NCBI GenBank assembly: GCA_027704905.1
Contig: CM051006.1
Span: 2,871,876 to 2,935,875 of the forward strand
Origin: Muraenolepis orangiensis
Lineage: Eukaryota > Chordata > Actinopteri > Gadiformes > Muraenolepididae
DNA: 64,000 nt
Direction: 5' to 3'
Of the stretch, positions 26,454 to 36,578 are shown one piece after another. The notes under the pieces were generated by a model. The model saw only the letters and a list, made by a program, of their open reading frames with translations. It did no database searches and had not been told where the DNA came from. Within the stretch, counting starts at the first letter, position 1, and every line of letters begins with the position of its first letter. Both the position numbers and the translations under genes were made by a program.

Positions 26454-28160
26454 CCAGGAGAAACGGATGATAGGGAGCACTACAGTGAGTAGGCTTATTT
26501 GAACAGGTGGGTTTTTAGTTGGGATTTGAATATGGTGATAGTGTCAGACTGTCAGATGTGCGGGGAGAGAGAGTTCCAGAGTCTGGAAGCAGTGCAGCTA
26601 AAAGCCAGAGCACCCATGGTGACGAGGCGTGGGGTGGGGACAATTAGCAGACCAGCAGAGGATGAGCGGAGGGAGCAAGAGGGGGTGTACTCCTGAAGAA
26701 GGTCAGCCAAATAGGGGGGGGGAAGTTATGTAGGGCTTTGTAAGTGAGCAGTAGGTTTTTGAAGTTGATAGGGGATTGAAGAGGGAGCCAATGCAGTTGG
26801 ATGAGGATGGGGGTGATGTGTTCAGAGGACTTGATCCGGTGATGTGCGGGATGTGAGGAATGCGTGGACCAGGACTTCAGTGTTTGATTGAGACAGGGAT
26901 GTGCGAGTCTGGAGATGTTGCGTGGAAGAAAGCTGTACTGGTGATGTTATTTATGTGAGGTGTAAATGAGAGGGAGCTTTCCAGGATGACACTAAGGCTT
27001 TTAAATTGGCCGGCAAAGGGAATGGCGTAACCATCAATGATGAGGTTGGAGGCAGGGAAGGATGGAGTGGTTTTGGTGCCAACGAGCAGGGCTTCGGTTT
27101 TGCTGATGTTGTGTTTCAGGAAGTTCTGCTCCTTCAGCTCCTGATGTCCTGGAGGCAGTTGGTGAGAGAGGTTGGGGGGAGGGAAGTGTTGGGTTTGCTG
27201 AAAATGTAGACCTGTGTATCATCGGCGTAGCAGTGGAAATGGACATTATGATGACAGAGGTTAGTGCCATGGGGGAGTAGGTAATTATGAACAGGAGTGG
27301 ACCCAGTACTGACCCCTGAGGGACACCATGTGACAGTGGAGCAGCTTGACCGGTGGGTGCTGAGTCGGACATATTGTTTTCTGTCTGTGAGGTACGATGA
27401 AAACCATGAAAGTGCAGTACCAGTAATCGCAATCCCAGTCAGCCAGGCGTTTGATGAGTAGTGGGTGGGAGATGGTGTCAAAGGCAGCTGTGACGTCGAG
27501 AAGGATGAGGACAGCGAGCAGTCCAGAGTCAGCTGCACGGAGGTCGTTGGTGATTTTTACCAGGGCTGTTCGTAGGACAGCAAGACCACCACCCCTTCCA
27601 GTAGGACAAGGTTCACATACAAAAGCAAAGACAGGAGGGAGAGCTTTATTTAGCTGTGAGAATTGTTTTGCTGTTGCCAGGTCTCAGTGAGGCATAGCAA
27701 GTCAAGTCAAGTCAAAAATAAACTTGGGAACAAGCAGGACCTTGCTAGTAAGGGATCTGATATTGTGAAGAGCCAGTTTTAAACAGTCAAGATGTGCATA
27801 GCTGCGTGCTTTGTGCAGGGGGAGTAGCACAGTGTGATTGACAGGTAGGAACTGACAGCTCCAGTCAGGCATGTGTTACTAGGCACGCCAGATTTGGGTA
27901 TCCAATCACAGAGAGCACAGATATCCAGTCCCAGGTTAGCTTGTTTAGCAACTAGGATAGCTTCGGGCTACCGGGTGTAAACAGTGCAGCGCCAGACAAA
28001 CACGACAAAACACTACAGTTGCTCCGACTTCAGACTGGCTAGGTAGTGTAAGGTTAAAACAATACAGCACAGACAGACTGGTTCAAGTTAAAAGGACAGC
28101 TAAAAATAACAAAGTACGGCGGAGGCACGGCAGCAGCTTGCCAGCAGTCCCACCTCTCCG
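26454..28160 (-). mobile_element. L2-type LINE with both ends but a large internal deletion
   Basis: From 28160 down: 5' UTR; endonuclease start with SLTSKVLL and CLTETWQQQNNSHS (27.67-27.76 kb); a frameshifted block GRGGGLAVLRTALVKIT; then a direct jump into the RT at LLAVLILLDVTAAFDTISHP (27.5 kb). Most of the endonuclease, including its GDFN and SDH motifs, is therefore missing. RT continues with ITGTALSWFSSYLTDRKQYV, HGVPQGSVLGPLLF and, after a frameshift, FHCYADDTQVYI (27.2 kb). The 3' UTR runs to the (AAT)n tail. The YADD box is intact, but the copy cannot be active. Confidence 0.85.
27134..27538 (-). pseudogene. RT fragment of the deleted L2
   Basis: About 134 codons spanning motif C (CYADDTQVYI) at the 3' end. 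The GVPQGSVLGPLLF motif is in the overlapping frame at 27034-27432, showing a frameshift between motifs B and C. It contains GTALSWFSSYLTDRKQYVRL, typical of vertebrate L2. Confidence 0.85.
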
Positions 28161-28634
<474 letters not shown>

Positions 28635-28662
28635 CCTAGTCAGGGTGTTATCCTCGCTGCAG

Positions 28663-28788
28663 GCCCTTCTCTCCTGCCCTCTTATGTGGGAGGAGCCCCG
28701 CGCGGCGGCCCTGAACAGGAGCCACCGGGACGCTTTGAGGAGGATGTTCCTGGACCCGCTGAGCAGCGACTCACTACCTGCTCCTTAA
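28663..28788 (+). pseudogene. possible terminal coding exon, interrupted
   Basis: After an acceptor-like ATCCTCGCTGCAG (ending 28662), a plus-strand frame of 41 codons reads PLMWEEPRAAALNRSHRDAL then RRMFLDPLSSDS, with GC-rich third positions (GCG GCG GCC CTG AAC AGG AGC). It then runs into LPAP and a TAA within a minisatellite-like insert. A second copy of the last 36 bp (28838-28873 duplicates 28737-28772 exactly) is followed by CAGGGAATGACTAGCATTTAG, which in the exon's own frame would end in QGMTSI, a class-I PDZ-ligand-like C-terminus. I do not recognise the protein. No upstream exon was found, so this could also be a chance frame. Confidence 0.35.
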
Positions 28789-28873
28789 TGACCCCTAACC
28801 CCTACCTGCTCCTTAATGACCTCTAACCCTTAACTGGGAGGAGGATGTTCCTGGACCCGCTGAGCAGCGACTC
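28737..28873. repeat. 36-bp direct repeat flanking a SINE-like minisatellite
   Basis: Two exact 36-bp copies (28737-28772 and 28838-28873) surround 65 bp made of ACCTGCTCCTTAATGACC and CTAACCC units. The same units form the 30.6-30.8 kb minisatellite. Net insertion is 101 bp. Confidence 0.9.
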
Positions 28874-30066
28874 CCAGGGAATGACTAGCATTTAGGTTGC
28901 TTTGGACGAGATGCAATGTGTATGCAATGCCATGTGTATGATGGCTATTCCCAGAGTGGGTACGTGTACCCCAGGGGTACCACAGTTACGTTTGTACATA
29001 AACACAACAACAACAAACATCTGTAAACCTCTCTCTGTCAATTATTAATCCACTTCAAAAAAGACCGCCCTGACGGTGCTTCAATTGATTGTTGTTAATT
29101 TTCAAAAAACAATGTATGACTTATATGTTTTTTATACTTTTATTTATCACTTTTTCAGAGAAATAATTCATATTGTGTTTGAGTCGATGTGCATATCAGT
29201 TGTTTGAAATGCGAGGGTCTATGAGGCTGAATGAAGAGCAAAATAGTTAATAACACTGTCTTCATATGAAACATCAGATGAGAGGTAGAGGGGGTACACA
29301 GCAGGAGGTCTGGGGGTACAGGACCTTAAATAGTTAATAACACTGTCTTGTGTTATTGTAACGTAACATCAGATAAGACATTTTACATTGTTCCCTGATG
29401 CAAAATCCTTGAAAGTGAGCCTGATTCCTTCATCTGCATTTTCTAGCATGTGTGTGTGTCTGCTTGGGAATAGAAACGCAATAAATAAAACGTAGCCTTG
29501 TGTTAGCATTGTGATACAGTCTTTGGTAGCCCGCGGCCCTGCTTAATGCCTCCCATAACTTGTGTCTTATAGGTTCCTATAGGAAAGAAACATGACCCAA
29601 CGACATCTGAACACTAAGAAAGTTAGGATCGGAGTCAATGTGATAAATGAAAGACTTGTGTGTAGGTTTATCCTGACTGAGCCAGTTGTGAGTTGAATTG
29701 TGTTGAAGATTGCTTTGTCAAAACAAAAAGTTTCTCTTTAAATTAAATTGGATTTGATCCAACGCTGCAATAAGGAGTGACAGCACAGCCATGCTTGTTA
29801 AAATATATTCATTCTGAAGCTTCTACGTTAAATGAGGCCAATAAACACTAACAGCCAGATCTAGAAAGCCCTGCAATGGAGAACCACTGCTCCCTGAGTC
29901 CATCAGGACCTGCTTTAAGAGACGGCCCAGAGCGTGCCTGTCTGTAATGTCTCTTTAAACCAAGACAACTTCGTACGGCGAGATTTATGTATCGCACATT
30001 TGACTGGGTGTGAGTCTACTGTTCATTTTTAATAATCTTCTCTCACGGACAATGTAGTATAGTAGT
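28874..30066. other. single-copy stretch with one short direct repeat
   Basis: AAATAGTTAATAACACTGTC occurs at about 29242 and 29330, an approximate 88-bp duplication. No gene recognised. Confidence 0.6.
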
Positions 30067-30071
30067 GACAG

Positions 30072-30534
30072 TGTCACAATCGGGAGTGTGGGTTGGACCC
30101 CGAACGCAGACAACAAACCAGAGAGGGGAGAACAGTTGGTTTATTTTGCAAACACGCACATGGAATGGTCAATGACAGGCAAGGGGTCGGAATACCGGGA
30201 GGTCGAGGTTCGTAGTACAGACAGGGGGTAGACTGGAGGATGATCAGGGACAGGCGAGGAGTCTGGATACCGGGAGGTCGAGGTGCGTAGTACCGACAAG
30301 TAGCAGACAGGCGGAAGATCAGGAACAGATAAGAGGTTAACCGGAGACTCGTAGCATACATCTGAGGTTACACGAAGTACCAACGAGCAACGTGTCCAAA
30401 TTACGCCGCGGAATATGTAGACCCAGGTGAGGTAATTGATAATCAGCCACGGTAATAGTTGACAGATGTGTGTGTGTGCGCCGCCAGCGCACGTGGCTTG
30501 GCCACACCCCCTGTCAACCACCGTAACCGTGACA
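30072..30534 (-). mobile_element. solo LTR with 5-bp target duplication
   Basis: The element starts TGTCAC (30072) and ends GTGACA (30534), a six-base terminal inverted repeat of TG..CA type. GACAG occurs immediately on both sides (30067-30071 and 30535-30539), as expected for integrase-mediated insertion of an LTR retrotransposon. On the minus strand AATAAA lies about 65 bp before the 3' end, which sets the sense strand. An internal repeat of about 67 bp built on ATACCGGGAGGTCGAGGT occurs twice (about 30190 and 30265). There is no internal coding region, so the provirus-like body has been lost by LTR-LTR recombination. A relative lies at 8035-8426. Gypsy-type is my guess. Confidence 0.88.
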
Positions 30535-30574
30535 GACAGTGTTTAATGTCTTCCATCCAAATGGTAGTGTGCTG

Positions 30575-30805
30575 TGTCCTCAACCTACATGTAGGCATCC
30601 TAGATCCAAATCTTTACCCCTATTTGCTCCTTAATGACCCCTAACCCCTGTCTGCTCCTTAATGACCTATAACCCCTACCTGCTCCTTAATGACCTCTAA
30701 CCCCTACCTGCACCTTAATGACCTCTAACCCCTACCTGCTCCTTAATGACCTCTAACCCCTACCTGCTGCTTAATGACCTCTAACCCCTACCTCTAACCC
30801 TTACC
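30575..30805 (+). repeat. 28-bp minisatellite grown from a SINE interior
   Basis: It begins with TGTAGGCATCCTAGA, the internal segment of the SINE family seen at 40.45 and 42.0 kb. It continues as about six units of TGACCTCTAACCCCTACCTG plus CTCCTTAA. Confidence 0.85.
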
Positions 30806-31027
30806 TGCTCTCTTTGGACCTAGTATTGTTCTTTAATCAAGCAGGACAATCTCAAATGGTTTTCCTGATTTGAGTGATTCACAGAACATGAGATGGTCAT
30901 CTGGTGAGTCAGGAAGTGACTCTCAACCTTCTCTGGAGGATGGAACCTGTTTTCCTGCCCTGAAAAAACTTCCATGCTGATAAAGCATTTGACACGCAAG
31001 CAGGGTGCACTGATGTTGCCGACGACA

Positions 31028-31059
<32 letters not shown>

Positions 31060-31559
31060 ATCCATCACAAATATTCTGTTTTATTTTTCTTATCATGTTG
31101 CTCTCAAGGTGGTGCTATACTGATTGTACAGACAGACAGACAGAGAGAGAGACAGACAGAGACCCAGAGACAGAAGACAGAGACAGAAGGACAGACAAAG
31201 AGACAGATGACAGACAGACCAGAAGAAAGGAGGACGGAGAGACACAGAGGCAGACAGACAAAGAGACAGAGGTCATGTCTAAACAAATATGATACAAATA
31301 CTGCACCTCAGTGCTTTTGTCATTAGTATTTGTCTTTTGCTGACTCTTTGTCTTGTGGCGTCAGCAGATTTGGTGTTTTGTTGGTTGTAGATTGTCGTGT
31401 CTACACCGTCTAATGTTTCATACACCATAGACGCCAACTTCCTCAGTGTCTTAGCCTGTGGGCCATAAAGTGGTCTGGAGTTTCTGCAGTCATTTACTAA
31501 ATGCATTGGTGAACTCAGATGTGCATTGATATATTCACGAGTGGGCTAGATATAATGAG

Positions 31560-31560
<1 letters not shown>
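30806..31560. repeat. spacer with (CA)n and (GACA)-rich tracts
   Basis: (CA)n at 31028-31053 and a variable CAGACAGA/GAGACAGA tract at 31127-31271. No gene recognised. Confidence 0.85.
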
Positions 31561-31594
<34 letters not shown>

Positions 31595-31638
31595 ACACAC
31601 ACACACACCACACACACACTCACACACACCCACACACA

Positions 31639-31669
<31 letters not shown>

Positions 31670-31695
31670 CCACACACACACACACACCACACACC
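31561..31695. repeat. (CA)n microsatellite with CCACAC interruptions
   Basis: CA blocks separated by ACCCACAC and ACCACAC, like the array at 6988-7163. Confidence 0.96.
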
Positions 31696-32025
31696 TCACA
31701 CTATATAAATATGTGTCTCTGTCTCTGACTATCTAAGCCACTATGTAATCCACCTCCACCCAGTAACTGTGCCATTAAACTGTGTCAACACACACGGTTG
31801 ACTAATGGGATGTGGTGGCGGTGCTGACCCCGGGTCCCTCACATAAAGCTTTCATTAGCCCTCCGTCCATCAGGCCCTCTTTGATGCCGTCGCAGCATCT
31901 TCCCGCTCTGCATCTTCAAAGGCCTCCACGCTCATGATGAACAACCGGGGACAGCAGGCCCCACGCCGGGGAAGAAGAAGATGAAACACTTTTAGGAGGG
32001 ATAAAGCTGTGCTACGTCACTCGGG
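31696..32025. other. single-copy spacer
   Basis: No gene recognised. Confidence 0.4.
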
Positions 32026-32168
32026 CATCGCACCTGCATTCCCTTGCACCCGCTTCTCCTCGTACACTCCACTTTTGGCCCTCGTACCCTCGCCTTCTGG
32101 CCCTTGTACCCTCCTACCCACTCCCTTGTACCCTTGTATACGCTCCCTTTTATCTGCTCCCTCGTACC
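32026..32168. repeat. diverged left portion of the 22-bp minisatellite
   Basis: Degenerate units such as CTCGTACCCTCGCC, TACCCACTCCCTTGTACCC and TGCTCCCTCGTACC. They match the main array to the right but are more divergent, as expected for an array edge. Confidence 0.8.
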
Positions 32169-32394
32169 GTACTCAGTTTTTATTCACAAGCAGTGTGCCA
32201 TCTGAACTGCTAGGAGTGCTGCCACTATCATAACATGGTCATTATCATTACACTGTCATACTTTGCTGGACTTTCTGGACACATTACAGTTACTGCATTG
32301 TTTGGCACTGTACTGCACTGTATGTATGATGCTGTATTTTATTTACCTTTTGCAACAAGTTGCAAATGGTAAATAAAAATCTTGAATCTTGAAT
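32169..32394 (+). mobile_element. LINE 3' tail inserted in the minisatellite
   Basis: Contains GGAGTGCTGCCACTATCATA, TACTTTGCTGGACTTTCTGG and a terminal AAATAAAAATCTTGAATCTT with TTGAATC tandem units. The same phrases occur reversed in the 3' UTR of the LINE at 18.36-18.75 kb. Only about 225 bp are present, a typical 5'-truncated insertion. Confidence 0.8.
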
Positions 32395-34590
32395 CTTACC
32401 TGCTCCCTAGTACCCTTACCTGCTCCCTCGTACCCTCTTACCCACTCCTTCGTACCCTCCTACCCGCTCCCTCGTACCCTCTTACCTGCTCCCTCGTACC
32501 CTCTTATCTGCTCCCTCGTACCCACTTACCTGCTCCCTCGTACCCTCTTAACTGCTCCCTCGTACCCTCTTACCCGCTCTCTCGTACCCTCTTACCATAC
32601 CCTCGTACCCTCTTACCCATACCCTCGTACCCTCTTACCCGCTCCCTGTTACCCACTCTCTCGTACCCTCTTACCCGCTCCCTCGCAGCCTCTTACCCGC
32701 TCCCTCGTACCCTCTTACCCACTCTCTCGTACCCTCTTTCCCGCTCCCTCGGACCCTGTTATCCACTCTCTCGTACCCTCTTACCCATTACCCTTGTACC
32801 CTCTTACCCGCTCCCTCGCACCCTCTTACCCGCTCCCTCGCACCCTCTTACCCACTCTCTCGTACCCTCTTTCCCGCTCCCTCGGACCCTGTTACCCACT
32901 CTCTCGTACCCTCTTACCCATTACCCTCGTACCCTGTTACCCACTCTCTCGTACCCTCTTACCCACTCTCTCGTACCCTCTTACCCGCTCCCTCGCACCC
33001 TCTTACCCACTCTCTCGTACCCTCTTACCCACTCTCTCGTACCCTCTTACCCACTCTCTCGTACCCTCTTACCCGCTCCCTCGTACCTTCTTACCCGCTC
33101 TCTCGTACCATCTTACCCATACCCTCGTACCCTCTTACCCGCTCCCTCTTACCATCTTACCCACTCTCTCGTACCCTCTTACCCGCTCCCTCGCACCCTC
33201 TTACCCGCTCCCTCGTACCCTCTTACCCGCTCCCTCGCACCCTCTTACCCGCTCCCTCGTACCCTCTTACCCGCTCACTTGCACCCTCTTACCCACTCTC
33301 TCATACCCTCTTACCCGCTCCCTCGTACCCTGCTACCCACTCTCTCGTACCCTCTTACCCATTACCCTCGTACCCTGTTACCCACTCCTCGTCCCTCGTA
33401 CCCTCTTACCCATTACCCTCGTACCCTCTTACCCACTCTCTCGTACCCTCTCTCGTACCCTCTTACCCGCTCCCTCGCACCTCTTACCCTCTCCGTACTC
33501 TACCCGCTCCCTCGTACCCTCTTACCCGCTCCCTCGCACCCTCTTACCCACTCTCTCGTACTCTCTTACCCGCTCCCTCGTACCCTCTTACCCACTCTCT
33601 CGCACCCTCTTAACCATACCCTCGTACCCTCTTACCCACTCTCTCATACCCTCTTACCCATACCCTCGTACCCTCTTACCCACTCTCTCGCACCCTCTTA
33701 CCCACTCTCTCACACCCTCTTACCCACTCTCTTGCACCCTCTTACCCACTCTCTCGCACCCTCTTACCCACTCTCTCGTACCCTGTTACCTGCTCTCTCG
33801 TACCCTCTTAACCGCTCCTTCGTACCCTCTTACCTGCTCCCTCGTACCCTCTTATCTGCTCCCTCGTACCCTCTTACCCATACCCTCGTACCCTCTTAAC
33901 TGCTCCTTCTTACCCTCTTACCTGCTCTCTCGTACCCTCTTACCCATACCCTCGTACCCTCTTACCCATACCCTCGTACCCTCTTACCCGCTCCCTCGCA
34001 CCCTCTTACCCACTCTCTCGTACTCTCTTACCCGCTCCCTCGTACCCTCTTACCCGCTCCCTCGCACCCTCTTACCCACTCTCTCGTACTCTCTTACCCG
34101 CTCCCTCGTACCCTCTTACCCACTCTCTCATACCCTCTTACCCATACCCTCGTACCCTCTTACCCACTCTCTTGCACCCTCTTACCCACTCTCTCTTACC
34201 CTCTTACCCACTCTCTCGCACCCTCTTAACCATACCCTCGTACCCTCTTACCCACTCTCTCGTACCCTCTTACCCATACCCTCGTACCCTCTTACCCACT
34301 CTCTCGCACCCTCTTACCCACTCTCTCTTACCCTCTTACCCACTCTCTCGCACCCTCTTACCCGCTCTCTCGCACCCTCTTACCCACTCTCTCGCACCCT
34401 CTTACCCACTCTCTCGCACCCTCTTACCCACTCTCTCGCACCCTGTTACCTGCTCCCTCGTACCCTGTTACCTGCTCTCTCGTACCCTCTTAACCGCTCC
34501 TTCGTACCCTCCTACCTGCTCCCTCGCACCCTCTTAACTGCTCCCTCATACCCTCTTAACTGCTCCCTCGTCCCCTTGCACCCCACTGCC
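32395..34590. repeat. 22-bp minisatellite, about 100 copies
   Basis: The unit TACCCTCTTACCCACTCTCT plus CG alternates with TACCCGCTCCCTCG and TACCCATACCCTCG variants. Units come in higher-order mixtures. The unit has no stop on the plus strand in any frame, producing false open frames of 505 and 746 codons rich in Ser, Pro and Leu. It is the longest tandem array in the window. Confidence 0.97.
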
Positions 34591-35763
34591 GCTCGGCGAT
34601 CATCAAAGTTCAGGGCGCCACAGAGGTAAACGCATGTTTCAATAAAAAAAATGAAAGGAACTCTATTTCTTTATTATGGTGTCATTCGACCCGGGAAGAG
34701 GAGCAGGGGGAAGAGGGGGAGAAGGAGGGGGAGGGGGAGGAAGAGGGGGAGGAGGAGGAGGGGGAGAGCAAGAGATGCCAAGTTATGGTGGATTTATGAA
34801 GGGCCATGCGATGTCCTTCCTCACGAGCAGTGTTAGAGTGCACATATTGATTTAGCCTCCGCAGCAAGAAGGAAAATCCAAATTGGTTCCCGAATTGAGG
34901 CCTACTCCTAAACCCCGGCCGGCAGAAGCTGATTAATGACGCTCTGGGCCACCGTACCTCTGTTTCTACCGTCCCACCGATAACCAATTATACCCATTAT
35001 TTTCATTTTGCCCTGCGATTGGATGATTAGGTTCAGTCCGCTGACCAGCGCCGGATGTCTGTGGTTCAAGATCATACATGTTACACGTTTAAAGGGCCAG
35101 AACATCGTCTAATACAACGGACCATCTGGCCGTCTAACCAAAGGGACCCGCGGTAAATTCAGATAATAATAGTCGTCATTGAGGGTCAGCGGAATGGAAC
35201 CAGGCGCCTTTCACCCCCACATCCCTGATCTACCTCACAGTAATGACCTTGATCAGAACAATCCCACAGGTCACGCGTGTTCTACTGAACCAGACTCACA
35301 CTCCCTCCCTCTGGAGGTGAATCCTTATTGTTTCCCTGCCTTGAGTCTGTCTTGAGACGTGAAGAAGAGCAGCACAGCTCACCTCACAACACCTCAGTGT
35401 TTAGTCAAAAGAAAAACACTAACTTATTTGCGCCATCTCTATTTATATCAGACACCAATAGATATTTAATTCTCTAGGGTTCACGTTCAGTTTCTCACGG
35501 CAACGAGGAGTTACAGGCAATCTTTAAATGAGGAGTTATCATTGATACTGGAAACCATAACGGGTTCACATATGGAATGGCTCTGTGAGTAACCTGTCAT
35601 AAGGCCACTTAAAGCCTTATTGGTTCACTAAGGGCCAAAGGGTAATGGAAACTAATAATAATACTATACTACTAATACTAATAGTGCGACAACTAACACT
35701 AATAATGTTTTACTACGACTTACTAATTACTACTCATTATATTGAGTAGTGTCTAGTGACAAT
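34591..35763. other. spacer with purine-rich tract
   Basis: GGGGGAGAAGG-type purine run at 34692-34770; the remainder is single-copy without a gene. Several TAATACTA motifs at 35.65-35.73 kb. Confidence 0.5.
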
Positions 35764-35980
35764 GGCGGCAGTTTAGCTCAGGAGGAAGAGCGGTCGCCTC
35801 ACAGCCGGAAGGTTGCTGGTTCGATCCCCAGCTCTCTTAGCAAAAAATAGAAATTATAAAACTGTTGAGGTGTCCCTGAGCAAGACACCCTAACTGGGCA
35901 CCAGACTTGCTGGCAGTCTCCTTGCATGGCTGAGTCTGCCGTCTGTGGTTGAATATGGGTGAAGTGTGACTTGTAAAGCG
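35764..35980 (+). mobile_element. tRNA-derived SINE copy
   Basis: The head GGCGGCAGTTTAGCTCAGGA contains an A box (TAGCTCAGGAGG), and GGTTGCTGGTTCGATCCCC carries a perfect B box core GGTTCGATCC. The body follows, with CCCTGAGCAAGACACCCTAA and a 3' segment ending near TTGTAAAGCG. This is the best preserved Pol III promoter in the window. It matches the minus-strand copy at 60.2-60.4 kb in the head. Confidence 0.8.
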
Positions 35981-36007
35981 ATATATGTGAGTCGTGTTTA
36001 CGTGTCA

Positions 36008-36190
36008 AGATTCAAAATGCCTTGTTATAGTATAATGCTTACTCCCTTCAACAATACTAAACTATACAAGACAACACTATCTAGGATATACTTTGCTCTA
36101 AACTATGAACCACACTGCAACTACAACACAAAAATAACAATAAAGTGTCTGATGAATAATATATACATGTGCCGGATGGTGCAAAAAGCA
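36008..36190 (-). mobile_element. LINE 3' UTR fragment (Rex1/CR1-like)
   Basis: AATGCTTACTCCC, ACAATACTAAACTATACAA and ATATACATGTGCCGGATG parallel the 3' UTR at 18.41-18.55 kb in the same order. A 5'-truncated copy immediately next to the SINE. Confidence 0.65.
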
Positions 36191-36543
36191 TTTTGAAGTG
36201 ACACTAACAGACACTATCCAAAACAAATGATCAAAAGCAACAAGGAAAGCAACAGCGACAAGAGAAGTCCAAGCATTATAATCCCTCACCAATATCTGTG
36301 AAACACTAGGATTCCCATTATTAGATTAACGTCATTATAATTAGGTTTATGATAATTATTATTGTTGATGTTATTACTTAGATGAGTGTCTGGGCAGTGG
36401 GCCTGGTGGGCAGTTGGCATGGGGCGGGGGGGGGGGGGGTGATGCTGTCAGACTCCACACTCCATTATCCAGTCACTGTCTCCAAGTGGACCTCGAGCAG
36501 CAACATCCAGCTGTCTGTTGGCTCCTTCTGTCTCAAAGACAAA

Positions 36544-36578
<35 letters not shown>

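Noticed and set aside
32382..34629. Plus-strand open frames of 505 and 746 codons rich in Ser/Pro/Leu
   Set aside because: They are translations of a stop-free 22-bp tandem repeat cycling through three frames; there is no non-repetitive coding sequence at either end.
35764..35840. A genuine tRNA gene
   Set aside because: A and B boxes are present, but the acceptor and anticodon stems do not fold properly and a SINE body follows; related heads occur in other SINE copies.
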